DNA of 64,000 nt from Congeria kusceri (lineage: Eukaryota; Mollusca; Bivalvia; Myida; Dreissenidae). Made by a program: the position numbers and the translations under genes. The stretch covers positions 1-64,000 of the forward strand of contig JAPFQT010000160.1 in assembly GCA_027627225.1 (NCBI GenBank), read 5' to 3'. The notes below the pieces were generated by a model. That model had not been told where the DNA came from. It searched no databases and saw nothing but the letters and a program-made list of their open reading frames with translations. Positions 43,901-55,139 of this stretch are shown piece after piece. How positions within the stretch are numbered: position 1 is the first letter of the stretch; every line of letters starts with the position of its first letter.

Positions 43901-44756
43901 AGATCGTACGCTTGAGTAATCAACACCAACAACGAAGATGGTTCACCGAGACGTCGCTCACGGAAATGACGTACACTCGAAGTGGATAATGATTAGTTAG
44001 AAATATTTATTCAGCATCTTTATATAGCACCCTATATATCAAATAATTCAGGATACAATAAAGATTTAAACTGTTTGGCGTTTAAAAGATTTCTCACTGA
44101 AATCATTTTCGACATTAAGTTACATGTATGGAGAAAAAAAATCAAATAGATAATGTTCGAACAAAAAGAACCACGGGTAAAAGAAACGGCTACCAATGCA
44201 AGAAATATGCATACACGTGAACGTCTTAGAATGAACGATACAGACGGAAGAAACATTCTGATGTAATTTGAAAAAGAAAAAAACAAAGATAATAAAATGT
44301 AATTTTACAAATTATTCTCATCTTCTGGAAAATGTTCGTTAGTTTTTGAGGATACTTTTCTTTATAACTGCGCGTGGCTTTTAAAAAAGTGATATATGAA
44401 ATATTATTTTTTATGTGTTTAAAGTTACGACATCATTTTTTAAGTTGACATTATTTGTACATATATGTTTTCAATTTCGGTGATATGACAATTTGTTACC
44501 GTGCTTTAACACTTACACATTGATCAAACTGAAATTCAAAATGAAATTATAAATAGTAGAATGACAAAACTCACACAAAAACTGAATTAAAATTCAAAAA
44601 AGTATTTGTTTTACCGGTATATACAAATAATGAAACGTACATGAATATTGTAAGATTAGACGATTTTGCTTGCAATTAAGCTTTGACGTAAAATGTTACA
44701 AACAACGTTTTTGTACAAACATTTAAACAAATGAGTCATTTACAATGTTTAAGCTA
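43901..44756. other. intergenic, no gene seen
   Basis: Starts with one or two units of the GATCGTAC irregular repeat (to about 43990), then AT-rich sequence. A minus-strand 84-codon ORF at 44032-44286 has a hydrophobic start but no supporting feature. Confidence 0.4.
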
Positions 44757-44957
44757 TGTAGGATCATATTTTTCACAAATCATATTTTTCACACGCCTGT
44801 GAAGAATAGGATCTCATTTGTCACATTTATAAGTGTGAACAATGTGTTTGGCCAAAAATGGTGTATGCGTACGGATATCACATTTTTAACATATTTTATG
44901 GTGAAATTGTATCGCGAAAAGCGATAAAATCATTAGTTGGAGCATAATTATACGGTT

Positions 44958-44990
44958 ATCATCATCATCATCATCGCCATCATTAGCATT

Positions 44991-45026
<36 letters not shown>

Positions 45027-45085
45027 GTCATCATCATCACCATTATTATCATAATACTTATTGTCATCATCAGTATTGTCATCTC
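44958..45085 (+). repeat. (ATC)n microsatellite
   Basis: Two runs of ATC triplets with interruptions (CGCCATCATTAGCATT, CATCGTCATC). Inside the TIR element 44757-45924. Confidence 0.92.
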
Positions 45086-45339
45086 TATGAGAAACTAAGC
45101 CCTATTAAGGAGCTACTTATGTGTGCATGCGCTTAATCGTTTGTCAATACGTACGTACATCTTTTTATTGGGATATTAACCAATGCACGCACCCGTACGT
45201 ACGTACAAAGACACGTCCTATCTTGGATTATTAAAAACAAAATAACCCTGCATATGTCCGCCCGAACTTGAATATACGTATACACGGACGATAATATAAT
45301 TATCTCATTAGAACCTCCGCACATGTTAGTACGTAAGTT

Positions 45340-45650
45340 TGGACAGTACAGTAACGTAGCGTACCGTACCTCCCGTATCGTATCGTACGGTGCCATATCG
45401 TTCCTTACCGTATCGTACCGTACCTAACCGTACCGTACCTAACCGTACAGTACCGTACCGTACCGCACCGCACAGTACCGTACCGTACATTTCCATACCA
45501 CAGCATTACAACCCATACTGTACATGCCATGCCATGCCATGCCATACCACGCCATACCATGCCATACCATACCAAGTCGTACCATACTTAACCGTCTGAT
45601 ACCGTGCCGTACCATATCGTACCATACCATGCATACTGTACCGTACCGTA
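45340..45650 (+). repeat. (GTACC)n-type pentamer array
   Basis: Runs of CGTACCGTACCGTACC, then CCATGCCATGCCATACC variants, then CGTACC again: a five-base period with drifting sequence. Tyr/Arg- and Met-rich ORFs over it are artefacts. Inside the TIR element 44757-45924. Confidence 0.9.
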
Positions 45651-45924
45651 AATCACCCCGTTTGTTTTTCGGGGACATACAGTGTGAAAAATAGGATTAT
45701 TATTTAAATAAATCACTTTTTATAAAATTTGAATACTTTTCATGTGTAAAGATTATGATTTGAGTGCATATCAAAAACTGGACTCAATCACAAATTTCAC
45801 AGAAAATGTGAAGAATGAGATTGCGATGTGTGAAGAATTAGATCCTATTTTTCACACCTGTGAAAAATAAGATCCTATTTTTCACAGGTGTGAAAAATGT
45901 TATTTGTGAAAAATATGGTCCTAC

Positions 45925-47039
45925 TATAAAATCAAATCAAATACATTTAAACAAAGTTCTAAAGAAAAAATAAATTAAAAGAAAATATGGGACTGTCACT
46001 CAACCTTTAGGAACGCCTAAAATACAAAAATATGGCTTAAAGCGCATTTATGACAAAGAAATAGAAACGGAATACTCATCAACAACATACCTGTTATCGG
46101 CAGCGCGAAGAAAAGATGCTCACACAAACAAAATACTGTATGCAATGTGTTATGAATTAGGAAACAAGAAACACCATTTGTTTATCTGAATGATTTTTGA
46201 AATTAATTTGCTAACTCAATATATCAACTTCGAACAAACAGAAATTATGATAAATGTATAGACACTGTTTTTCTGACGTGTCTATTAAACCTTCGGGCTA
46301 AAGCCCTCGTGGTTTAATTACTTCACATCTGAACTCCAAATCGTTGTTTATTGGCCGTTAAACAACGATAAATCGAAAATTGTTTCTTAAATGAACAATG
46401 GCTGGAACATATCAAGGCAATGAGTGAAGATCAGATATAATGATCAGAATTTTGTGACATACAACCCTAACCCACACTAAGATTTGGACACGCAGATGCA
46501 GGACAATAACTTAATCACTGACAGGTAGGTAACAACAGGTGACGCCCTTTGTGTGTTTTGTTTTAATTTCATAAAAAAAAATCACGACTTTCTACGTACA
46601 ACCTTTTGTATGTTTTATGATATTTGTATGTCTAGTGGACAGAAAAACAAAGCAACAACACTAATAATGTTGTAGCCCCTATTGTTATGATGTAATCCTA
46701 CAATACCGAACTATATGCATACAATAGGTGTATGAGAGCAACATCGTACAAAAAGACACGTGTTGACAGGCTTGCGTTTAAAATATGAAAATGTTGTGAA
46801 CATACCCTTTTAAACTTCGCTGCCAATATCGGAAGAGTCCTGTTATCTTACGTTGCATGCACACAAATATCAAACACATGTAGAATCGTGGCCTTTGTTT
46901 CGGTTCTGTCGTGGAAAAAATATTAATATTTTGGACAGTGGAAGGGGCGTAAATTTGTTGATATACAAAGCTGTGTTATGGCAATTATTTTATCAATTTA
47001 TTCAAATTTTCTAGTGAATACCTTAATATTTAGTTGAGA
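45925..47039. other. intergenic apart from one hairpin-family copy
   Basis: AT-rich sequence on both sides of hairpin copy 2 (46283-46385). No open frame with borders. Confidence 0.4.
46283..46385 (-). repeat. hairpin family H, copy 2 (partial, reversed)
   Basis: Carries ATTAAACCTTCGGGCTAAAG, CCCTCGTGGTTTAATTAC, then CTGAACTCCAAATCG and TTGTTTATTGGCC: the left half of the family in reverse orientation. Confidence 0.7.
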
Positions 47040-48190
47040 AATTATAAGTCTTTTGAACAAACACTTCAACCGCAAAATCTATGTGAAAAGTGAAAAGTGG
47101 GCATACATCTGTAAAAATACAAAAATAATGTTGGCGATTGTTGCACCTGATGCTGGAGTTGATTACAAACACGTCCAAGTTTCAAGCGAATATCTTGTGT
47201 AGTTTAGACATTTTACGACTTTTGAATAAAAACTCTACACGGAAAGTTTTTGTGAAAAGGGGGCATAACTCTGTCAAAATACAAAACAGAGTTATAGGGA
47301 TTGTTTCACCTGATTCTGGAGTTGATTACAAAAATGCATGGCAAGTTTCAAATGAATACCTTTATATTAAGTTTAGAAATTATATGACTTTTGAATAACA
47401 ACTTTACACTGAAAGTTTATGTGAAAAGGGGGCATAACTCTGTCAAAATACAAAACAGAGTTATAGGGATTGTTTCACCTGATTCTGGAGTTGATTACAA
47501 AAATGCATTGCAAGTTTCAAGTGAATACCTTTATATGAAGTTTAGAAATTATACGACTTTTGAATAACAACTTTACACTGAAAGTTTTATGTGAAAAGGG
47601 GCATGACTCTGTCAAAATACAAAACAGGGTTATGTGGATTGTGCCAAGTGATGAAGTAGTTGATAACAAAGGTACATTCCAAGTTTTAAGTAAATAACCT
47701 ATAAAGTTTTGAAGTTATAAAACTTTTGAATAAAAACTTAAATTTAAACATTTATGTAAAAAGGATGCATAACTCTGTCAAAATACAAAAATTAGTACGA
47801 TGAATGTTGTACTTGATGTTGGAGTTGATGACAAAGGAATATACCAAGTATCAAGTGAATAGCTTGTGTAGTTATGAAGTTATAAGACTTTTGAGTATAA
47901 ACTTTAACCAGAAAATCTAGATGAAAAGGGGGCATAACTCTGTCAGAATACAAACATCGGTATGGGTAGTGTTGCACTTGAATTTGGAGTTGATGACAAA
48001 GGTATATTCCAAGTTTCAAGATAATAACTTCTGTAGTTTTGAATTTATAATACATTTAAATATAACTTTAACCAGAAAATATATGTGAAAAAGGGGCATA
48101 ACTCTGTCAAAATACAAAACTAGGTCATGGGGAATGTTGCACCTGATGCTGGAGTTGATGACAAAGGCATATTCCCAGTAAAGGCATATT
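47040..48190 (+). repeat. array family Y, unit about 160-175 bp, seven units
   Basis: Units share GGGGCATAACTCTGTCAAAA, TACAAAACAGAGTTATAGGG, ACCTGAT-CTGGAGTTGAT and GTTTCAAGTGAATACCTT. The two units near 47250-47560 are almost identical. No terminal structure was found, unlike the related element at 54030-54631. Confidence 0.85.
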
Positions 48191-48196
48191 CCAATT

Positions 48197-48201
<5 letters not shown>

Positions 48202-48238
<37 letters not shown>

Positions 48239-48262
48239 AATAATAATAATAATAATAATAAA
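48202..48262 (+). repeat. (AAT)n microsatellite
   Basis: About 18 ATA/AAT triplets with one AACAAA interruption, directly after the last family Y unit. Confidence 0.9.
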
Positions 48263-48384
48263 TTAATTTTCCTAACGTATTTTATTAAGATAAAATGAGT
48301 ATAAATTAAAGCAAATAAAAAACATTTTGGTTATCAAAAACTCACATAATTCAATACTGATAGGTCAATTTTAACAAATAAAAC

Positions 48385-49190
48385 TAGAATTGTCACATGA
48401 GTACGGATATACCCCCACAATATGGCATTGTCACAAAACTACGGCATCCATTGGAAAGAAATGGGCAGAGAGAGAATGCTTTAATTTGTGAATGGTCAAC
48501 AGTGTAGTTGGAAAAAATTAATTTCATTAGGAGCCATAACTCTGTCAACATTTAGTGGTTTGTAACCAAAGTTAAACTTGATCTGTATTTTATGATGTTA
48601 CTCCTATGTACCAAAAATAATTTAAATATGTGAAGCGTTTCATGAGTTATTGTCCATGTTTTTCGGGAATTTAAGTAAAAAAGGGGCCATTACAATGTCA
48701 AAATCTAGTGGTTTGTAACCAAAGTCGAGCTTGACCTGTATTTTATGATGCTACACATGTGTACCGATTATTATTTAAATATGTCAAGCTATTGTTGAGT
48801 TATCATCAGGAAACCATGTTTTAAGGGAATTTAGATCATATAAAGAGCCATAACTCTGTCAAAATTTAGTGGTTTGTAATCAAAGTCGAACATGACCCGT
48901 ATTTTATGATGCTACACATGTATACCAAGAATTATTTCAATATGTCAAGCCATTCTTGAGTTATCGTCCGGAAATCATGTTTTTAGGGAATTTTAAGTCG
49001 AGAAGGGACCATAACTCTGTCAAAATTTAGTGGTTTGTAACCAACATCGAACTTTACCTGTATTCTATGATGTTACACATGTGTACCAAAATTATTTGAA
49101 TATGTCAAGCCTTTCTTGAGTTATCATCCAAAAACCAACGGACCAACAGACCGACGGACCGACAGACAGACAAGGTCACAACTTTCCATG
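48385..49190 (+). repeat. array element, unit about 165 bp, four units
   Basis: Begins ACTAGAATTGTCACATGAGT with TACCCCCACAATATGG; units share GCCATAACTCTGTCAA, ATTTAGTGGTTTGTAACC and TTGAGTTATC. It ends in GACCGACGGACCGACAG, the GTCCGTCC-type run on the other strand. Confidence 0.82.
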
Positions 49191-49249
49191 TTCGTTTGGA
49201 AACGGTATTGGCGTTCATTATTTAAGAAATTGTTTTTGATTCAGAGTCG

Positions 49250-49603
49250 TTAGGCGTAAAAAACATATGTTTGTTTTAGGTTACCCGACTTACCCTAAAA
49301 AAAACAACCCTCGAACATTTAATTGAGTTTGTAAGATATTTTTTTGTTTTATTTAACTTTTTCCAATATTTAAATGCTTTTTGGATAAATAAATGTTTTT
49401 TTTTTTTTTTTTATAGCATCCACTTCAAAACATTGTTTAGGGATATTACCAATATGTTTTGAATATTTATTTAGTTTTAGAATCTTAAAGTTGACCGTTT
49501 ACCAAATATAAACAAATAAAAAAAAAATGTAATCCCTTCCTACCTACCCTAATTTTTTTGGGCATGTAACCTGAAACAAATATATATTTTTTAAGCCTTA
49601 TAG
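49250..49603. mobile_element. TIR element family G, copy 2, uninterrupted
   Basis: TTAGGCGTAAAAAACATATG, then GGTTACCCGACTTACCC at the left; CCTACCCTAA, GGGCATGTAACCTGAAACAA and AAGCCTTATAG at the right. The middle reads AGTTTTAGAATCTTAAAGTT, the empty form of the site that holds the insertion in copy 1. Confidence 0.82.
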
Positions 49604-49885
49604 TCGGCTAATAAACAACGATTTGCAATTCTGATGTGTATGAATTAAACCCTGTGGGTGTTAACATCAGAACGACAAATCGGTGTTTATGAGTCGATAT
49701 ACAACGATAATGCGAAAATTATTTCGAGTCTAACATAACCTGACAACATTTTCTGCAAATACAGTGCGAAGTATAGTTTACAGTTTCTGAACTATTTTTA
49801 GGGTTGTTTATTGGTAGTTTAACAACGGTGAATTTGTTCTTTGTGTGTAGAAAAATCTGCGCGTGTCAAGTTAGAATTGGCGTTT
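49604..49885 (+). repeat. hairpin family H, copy 3
   Basis: Starts directly at the end of element family G with CGGCTAATAAACAACGATTT; ATTAAACCCTGTGGGTGTTA, AACGACAAATC and TAATGCGAAAATTATTTCGA follow, then a second part with GGGTTGTTTATTGGTAG and TTTAACAACGG, also mirrored. Confidence 0.7.
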
Positions 49886-50615
49886 TATATCAATCATACA
49901 AAAGCTAAATATATATAATGTTGCGTACAAATTAAAAGTTCATAGTATTTATTGACAATTACGTTGAAACGTAAGGTTATATAACTCACGGATATTGCCC
50001 TAAGTGGTGTCATGAGAACTGGTGTCGCTGTGTTTTTGTTTTTTTCAAAAACATTCGTTGTAATGAATCTCGTATAATTATTGTGTTAAATTGTGTGATT
50101 GTGACATTTAAAATGCTTTTTTCAGTTATTAGATATCGGTCATTAACTTTAAAATGTACATTCGATTACGGAAATTGAAAAGTATAACAGGCAGTATAAA
50201 ATGTTGTTTGACAAACCAGCTCTATTTTTAAATAAAAGTATACGTATTATAATCGAAACGTGTCGCGATAATTTTTAGAATTTAAAAATGTAATAGTAAT
50301 AATACAATCATAAGAGTAATATGTTTGCTACATTGCGTATAAGACGCAGATTGATATTAAATAGATATTATCAAAGTATAAAATGTACTGTTCGCTATTA
50401 TTTTTGTTCTGTAACAAGATGGCTGGTTTGCGATAGCGTAATTTCAAAAAGGTTAAAAATCGCGCGTGTAAGGTGGACAAAAACAAAACTAAACACATTG
50501 CTGTTGATATACGATATAATAAATATAATCCTAACATTATAACGCAACACATTCACAATGTGCATGAGATACAATAGCACAATCATGCAAAGTAAACGTA
50601 TTAAACAATAAAGTG
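49886..50615. other. intergenic, no gene seen
   Basis: AT-rich; ORFs of up to 74 codons on both strands overlap one another and have no support. Confidence 0.4.
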
Positions 50616-50619
50616 CAAC

Positions 50620-52045
50620 TTAGACAACCAGGCGACATTCTGATGTAACACAACAAAGAGACACAGCGAGGATACAAAACCAGTCGACAAAGCGACGTAA
50701 CACAACCAGACGACACAGCGACGTACCACAACCAGGCGACACAGCGACGTAACACAACCAGGCAACACAACAACGAACTACAACGTGGCGTTACAACGAT
50801 GTAACACCAGGCGACACAACGATGTAACACAAGCAGGTGACACAACGATGTTACACAACAGCCAAGTGACTCAACGACGTAGAACAATTGCTAAGTGACA
50901 CAATGAAGTGACACAACCAGGCGACACATCGACGTTACACAACCAGGCGACACAGCAGCGTAACACAACCAGGCGACACATAGACGTCACACAACCAGGA
51001 AACACAATGACGTGACGCAACCAGGCGACACAGCGGCGTAATACAACCTGGTGACACAGACACGTAACACAGCCACGCAACACAACGATGTAGCACAATC
51101 AGGCAACACAACGACGAAACACAACCAAGCAACACAATGACCTGACACAACTAAGAGACACAACGGCATAACACAACCAGGCGTCACAGCGACGTAACAC
51201 AACCAGCCGACACAACCACGATATACAACGAGGCGACACAACGCCGAAACGCAACATGGCATCACAACGATGTAACACAGCCAGGCGACACAACGATGTA
51301 ACACAACAGCCAAGTGACTCAACGACGTAACACAACAGCTAAGTGACACAACGACGTACCACAACCTGGCGACACAACGACGTAGCACAACCAAGCGACA
51401 CAGAGACGTAACACAACCAAGGAACACAATGACCTGACACAACCAGGGGACACAGCGGCGCAACCCAACGAGGCGAAACCGCGGAGTACATGTAACACAA
51501 CCACGCGACACAATGACGTAACACAACCAGGCGACACAGAGACGTAACACAACCGCGCAACACAACGACGTAACACAATCAGGCAACACAACGACGTAAC
51601 ACAACCAAGCAACACAATGACGTGACACAACTAGGCGACACAACGACGTAGCACTACCAAGCAACACAATGGCGTGACACAACCAGGCGATTAAACGACG
51701 AAACACAATCAGGCGACACAACGATGTGACACAACCAGGCGATTAAACGACGAAACACAATCAGGGGACACAACGATGTGACACAACCAGGCGAAACAAC
51801 AACGTAACAGAACCAGGCGACCCAAAAACGTAACACAGTAAGGCGACACAAGGACGTAACACAACCAGGCGACACAACAAAGGAACACAACCAAACTACC
51901 CATATAGGTAACACAACAAGGTGACACAACAACGTAACACCTCAAGGCGTTACAACGAGGAAACACAACAATGCGACACAAGAACGTTACACAACCAGGC
52001 GAAATTTTGAAGGAAATACAACCACTCGATGCAACGATGTTGTCA
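50620..52045 (-). repeat. 26-bp-period minisatellite
   Basis: About 55 units of GACGTAACACAACCAGGCGA plus CACAGC, with ACGATG, GCAACACAATG and similar variants; the right end is more decayed. Three units (78 bp) restore the frame, so the minus strand shows ORFs of up to 244 codons with a 26-residue period rich in Cys, Val and Leu. They are not genes. Confidence 0.93.
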
Positions 52046-52429
52046 TGAATCAAGATCGTTCTCTAAGCAATCATCACGAATAAAGATCATACACAAAATA
52101 TTTATCATTAAAAATGGATAAATAGATAAATAAAAAACCTCAACCCCGACACTACCAAACTTTGTTGAGACCGTTCCCCGCAACAAACACTTTGTTTATT
52201 GTTGCCTAAATAAGTCAGTAATTGTAATAGTATTTGTAAAAGTATTAATAGCTGAGATAAAAACATTTTTGTTGTTGTTGTGGTAGTAGATAATAGAAAA
52301 TGGAAAAAGCTACGGACAGGAACTTTTTAAAAGTAATTTCACGATATCCTCGTGCACAGTTTTCTACTTCGCTCGATTATGGCTTAGCACGAGAAAATCG
52401 TGAAACTCGTGGATCTTACGACATCTTAA

Positions 52430-52930
52430 AGGGACTATGTCAACGAAAAATTGGCTTCCTATTTGCACTATAAATTATATTGTTTGACAGAAATGCGCTT
52501 TACTAAGACATGCGCATTAAATAAATAAAAATAATATAATACACAATAAGATATTTGATAAAAACAAATTAGCAAAAAAGCCTGAAAAAATTAAAACCCC
52601 AGGCGTGTTCGAACTCTCGACTTAGGAGCCATACGAACAAATGACAGTAGACAGCGATTTATCAACTGCGCAATCATGCTTGGTAACGTGTCGTGTGTAA
52701 ACCATGGTTATATAAAATGCTTACAATTCTGACGTCAAAATGTAAACCGGAGAAGGGCCAAACAAACACAACCCATATTATAAATTGATTTTAATCTCAG
52801 ATTGCGTACACTCTTTCCCCATTATAAATACCCTGTTTTAACCGTTATTATATGCCAGTACTAATATGTAAATTTCAGATTTTTTCAAGAAATTGCCCCT
52901 TTGAGGCCCTTTTCGATGACATAGTTCCTT
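52430..52930. mobile_element. TTAA-flanked TIR element (T2), unexpanded
   Basis: TTAA at 52426-52429 and 52931-52934; ends AGGGACTATGTCAACGAAAA and, mirrored, TTTTCGATGACATAGTTCCT. 501 bp. Contains a tRNA-like sequence, and at 52817-52870 a single copy of the text (ATAAATACCCTGTTTTAACC, TTATTATATGCCAGTA) that is repeated about 80 times in element T1. Confidence 0.82.
52597..52683 (-). ncRNA. tRNA-like sequence in element T2
   Basis: The minus strand runs CCAAGCATGATTGCGCAG to GAGTTCGAACACGCCTGGGG. The B box (GAGTTCGAAC) is close to consensus, better than in T1, while the outer stem is less perfect. Homologous to 39947-40026. Confidence 0.5.
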
Positions 52931-52981
52931 TTAAATAGCTTATTGAAGTATAATGTTTTAATTTCGAGAAATAAATTTACA

Positions 52982-53167
52982 AGGCCCATATTTATAAAGA
53001 GTCCCAGTTGGAAATTAAGAAAAATCTTAAAATTCTGATACACGTATTTTATATTTGGGTTTTCTGCATTTGATTTTGACACATACGATTAAGGTTGCAA
53101 TATGACTCCTAGTGTATCACTATTTAGTATTTGCAATACCTATATGTTAAATCATTGTGTTTGAAAC

Positions 53168-53199
<32 letters not shown>

Positions 53200-53252
53200 G
53201 ACTTATTTTCAACTTAAGAATAGCTCAAGAATCGTTATAAATATGGGCCCTA
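52982..53252. mobile_element. short TIR element, GGCCCATATTTATAA ends
   Basis: AGGCCCATATTTATAAAGAG at the left; TTATAAATATGGGCCCT at the right: about 17 bp of TIR. An (AT)n run of about 15 repeats lies inside at 53169-53199. The ends share GGCCC with the TIR elements at 37402 and 38588. Confidence 0.7.
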
Positions 53253-53658
53253 TGCCATTGTTCACAATGCTCGTTAGGAAATATTACTAATTACGAGTAT
53301 ATCGATAACATTCCTTAATTCTGTGGTCTTTTCATTTACCTTTTTATTTGTTTGTATTGTTGTTGTTTTTCCTTTTCTTATATGTCCTTCTGACTGAATT
53401 GTTGTTAACTCGTGCTTTATTTTATCACAATATATGTATATTTCATAAATATATTCTATATTTAATGCATTTAATTGTTGACAATATCCATAAATAATAC
53501 ATATTTGTTGCGACTTTTATGAAGTAAATTTGAAATTTTAGAGCACATAGAAACGATCGTCGTAACAAGATGCTTTTTGTTGCTCTTGTTGCTGTTGTTC
53601 TCCTTTACTTATGTACCGACGACTTGTTGCTTCCTTTAGCTGTTACCCTTTATTTAAG
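53253..53658. other. intergenic, no gene seen
   Basis: T-rich sequence without an open frame; nothing recognised. Confidence 0.4.
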
Positions 53659-53975
53659 AAATAATTTTCGATTTATCGTTGTTTATTGGCCAATAAACAG
53701 CGATTTGAAGCTCTGATGCGTAGCAATGAAACACGAAGGCGTTAGCCTGAGTGGTTAAATAGTCACGCATTAGAACGACAAAGAGTTGTTTATTGGTCGA
53801 TATAGCGATAATGCAAAATCAATTTCGATTCTAACATGATTTGACAAATATTTTTGCAATTGTAATGAGAACTATATTTTACTATGCTCCGCTCAGAATC
53901 GGGACTACTTTTGCGTTGTTTATTGGGTAGTTTAACAACGATAATTGTGTTCTTTGTCTATATAAAAAATAGAGA
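53659..53975 (+). repeat. hairpin family H, copy 4 (full length)
   Basis: TTTTCGATTTATCGTTGTTT and ATTGGCCAATAAACAGCG open it; GCGTAGCAATGAAACACGAA, GGCGTTAGCCTGAG, TGGTTAAATAGTCACGCATT form the main hairpin; TTTCGATTCTAACATGATTT, then CTCCGCTCAGAATCGG and GTTGTTTATTGGGTAGTTTA form the right part. Confidence 0.78.
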
Positions 53976-54029
53976 AAATCTTTGTGAAAAAGGGGCATAG
54001 ACGGTATATTACCTTTATATTAGTACATA

Positions 54030-54631
54030 AAGCTCGACTAATCGAATAATATGTAAGCTTTTATCCTCGCCCCGGCGTCGGCGTCCACATCTGAAGTTGG
54101 TTAAAGTTTTTATTAAAAGTCTTGTAACTTCAAAACTACATAAGTTATTTACTTGAAACTTAGAATATACCTTTGTCCTCAACTCCCTTCCCCAGAACTC
54201 TGTTTTGTATTGTGACAGAGTTCTGCCCCCTTTTCACATAGATTTTCTTGTTAAAGTTTATATTCAAAATTTGTGTAACTTCAGAACTACACAAGTCATT
54301 CACTTGAAAGTAAGAACATATCTTTGGCATCAACTCCAGTATCCGGGGCAACCTCCCTATAACCCTGTTTTGCATTTTGACAGAGTTATGCCCTTTTTTA
54401 CATAGATTATCTGGTTAAAGTTTATATATTCAAAACTCTTATAACTTAAAAACTACCCAAGTTATTAACTACATAAGGTTTTCACTTGAAACTTGGAATT
54501 AGTTAATGAAATAATTGCAATTACTCAGTTTTGTTACGTCAACAAATGTATGCCCCTTCCACTTTCCAAAACATGTACCAACTGAAATACTTCGAAAAGT
54601 CGAGCGCGCTGTCTTCCGACAGCTCTTGTTT
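54030..54631 (-). repeat. composite: family X-like ends around family Y units
   Basis: The left end has AGCTCGACTAATCGAATAAT and the right end AAAGTCGAGCGCGCTGTCTT with a GCTGTC-GACAGC hairpin and TCTTGTT, as in family X. The inside, however, is about three reversed units of family Y (TTTTGACAGAGTTATGCCC, CACTTGAAA, TAAAGTTTATATTCAAAA). Near the left end is GCCCCGGCGTCGGCGTCC. Confidence 0.72.
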
Positions 54632-54634
54632 TAG

Positions 54635-54960
54635 TTAGGCGTAAAAAAACCTGTTTTTTTCAGGTTACATGTCCCAAAAAATTAGGGTAGGTAGGTCGGG
54701 ATTTGTTGTTGTTGTTGTTTTTTGGTAAACGGTCAACTTGAACATTCTTAAACTGAATAAATATTCACAACATATCAGTAACATTGTTTATAAGTGGATA
54801 CTATCAAAACTAAACACTTAGTTATCCAAAAACACATTTAATTATTGAAAAAGGTAAATAAAACAAAAATCAATCTGACAAACCCAATAAAATGTTCTAG
54901 GGTCGGGGCATTTAAGGGTAGGTTGGGTAAGCTGAAACAAACAATTTTTTCACGCCTTAG
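54635..54960. mobile_element. TIR element family G, copy 3 (reversed)
   Basis: TTAGGCGTAAAAAAACCTG, then TCAGGTTACATGTCCC at the left and AACAATTTTTTCACGCCTTA at the right. The middle, read reversed, has TTTAAGAATGTTCAAGTTGA, so no insertion is present at the site used in copy 1. Confidence 0.8.
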
Positions 54961-54989
54961 TGAATATAAATCAAACACCCCAGACCGCC

Positions 54990-55137
54990 ATCTCCATAAA
55001 AAGTATCTCAGGCATCGTAAGTGTTTTATGATAATCTGTGAAATTCTTTTATGTGAATTATATTCCGACCTGTTGTCACAATATATGTATTTTGTATATG
55101 AGACCTGTGAAACATAATAAAGGTCTGTTCTGTTCTA
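54990..55137 (+). repeat. retroposon 3' end
   Basis: Ends ATAATAAAGGTCTGTTCTGT plus TCT, a polyA-like signal followed by a tandem of TGTTC, which is the kind of tail seen on LINE or SINE 3' ends in invertebrates. The body is too short to classify. Confidence 0.4.
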
Positions 55138-55139
55138 TA

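Larger units (their letters stand above)
44757..45924. mobile_element. TIR element with about 70-bp ends and three internal microsatellites
   Basis: GTAGGATCATATTTTTCACA, AATCATATTTTTCACACGCC, TGTGAAGAATAGGATCT at the left is mirrored by AGATCCTATTTTTCACAGGT, GTGAAAAATG, AAAAATATGGTCCTAC at the right. The right end carries an additional tandem of AGATCCTATTTTTCACA that can form its own hairpin. TAT flanks both sides and may be a 3-bp target duplication. The core holds an ATC array, an ACGT-rich stretch and a GTACC array; no ORF. Confidence 0.7.

Noticed and set aside
45390..45678. Tyr/Arg-rich and Met/Trp-rich ORFs
   Set aside because: Produced by the GTACC/CCATG pentamer array.
50537..52053. 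Minus-strand ORFs of up to 244 codons rich in CVAWLCYV-like motifs, resembling membrane proteins
   Set aside because: Three 26-bp units make 78 bp, which restores the frame; the hydrophobic look comes from the unit.
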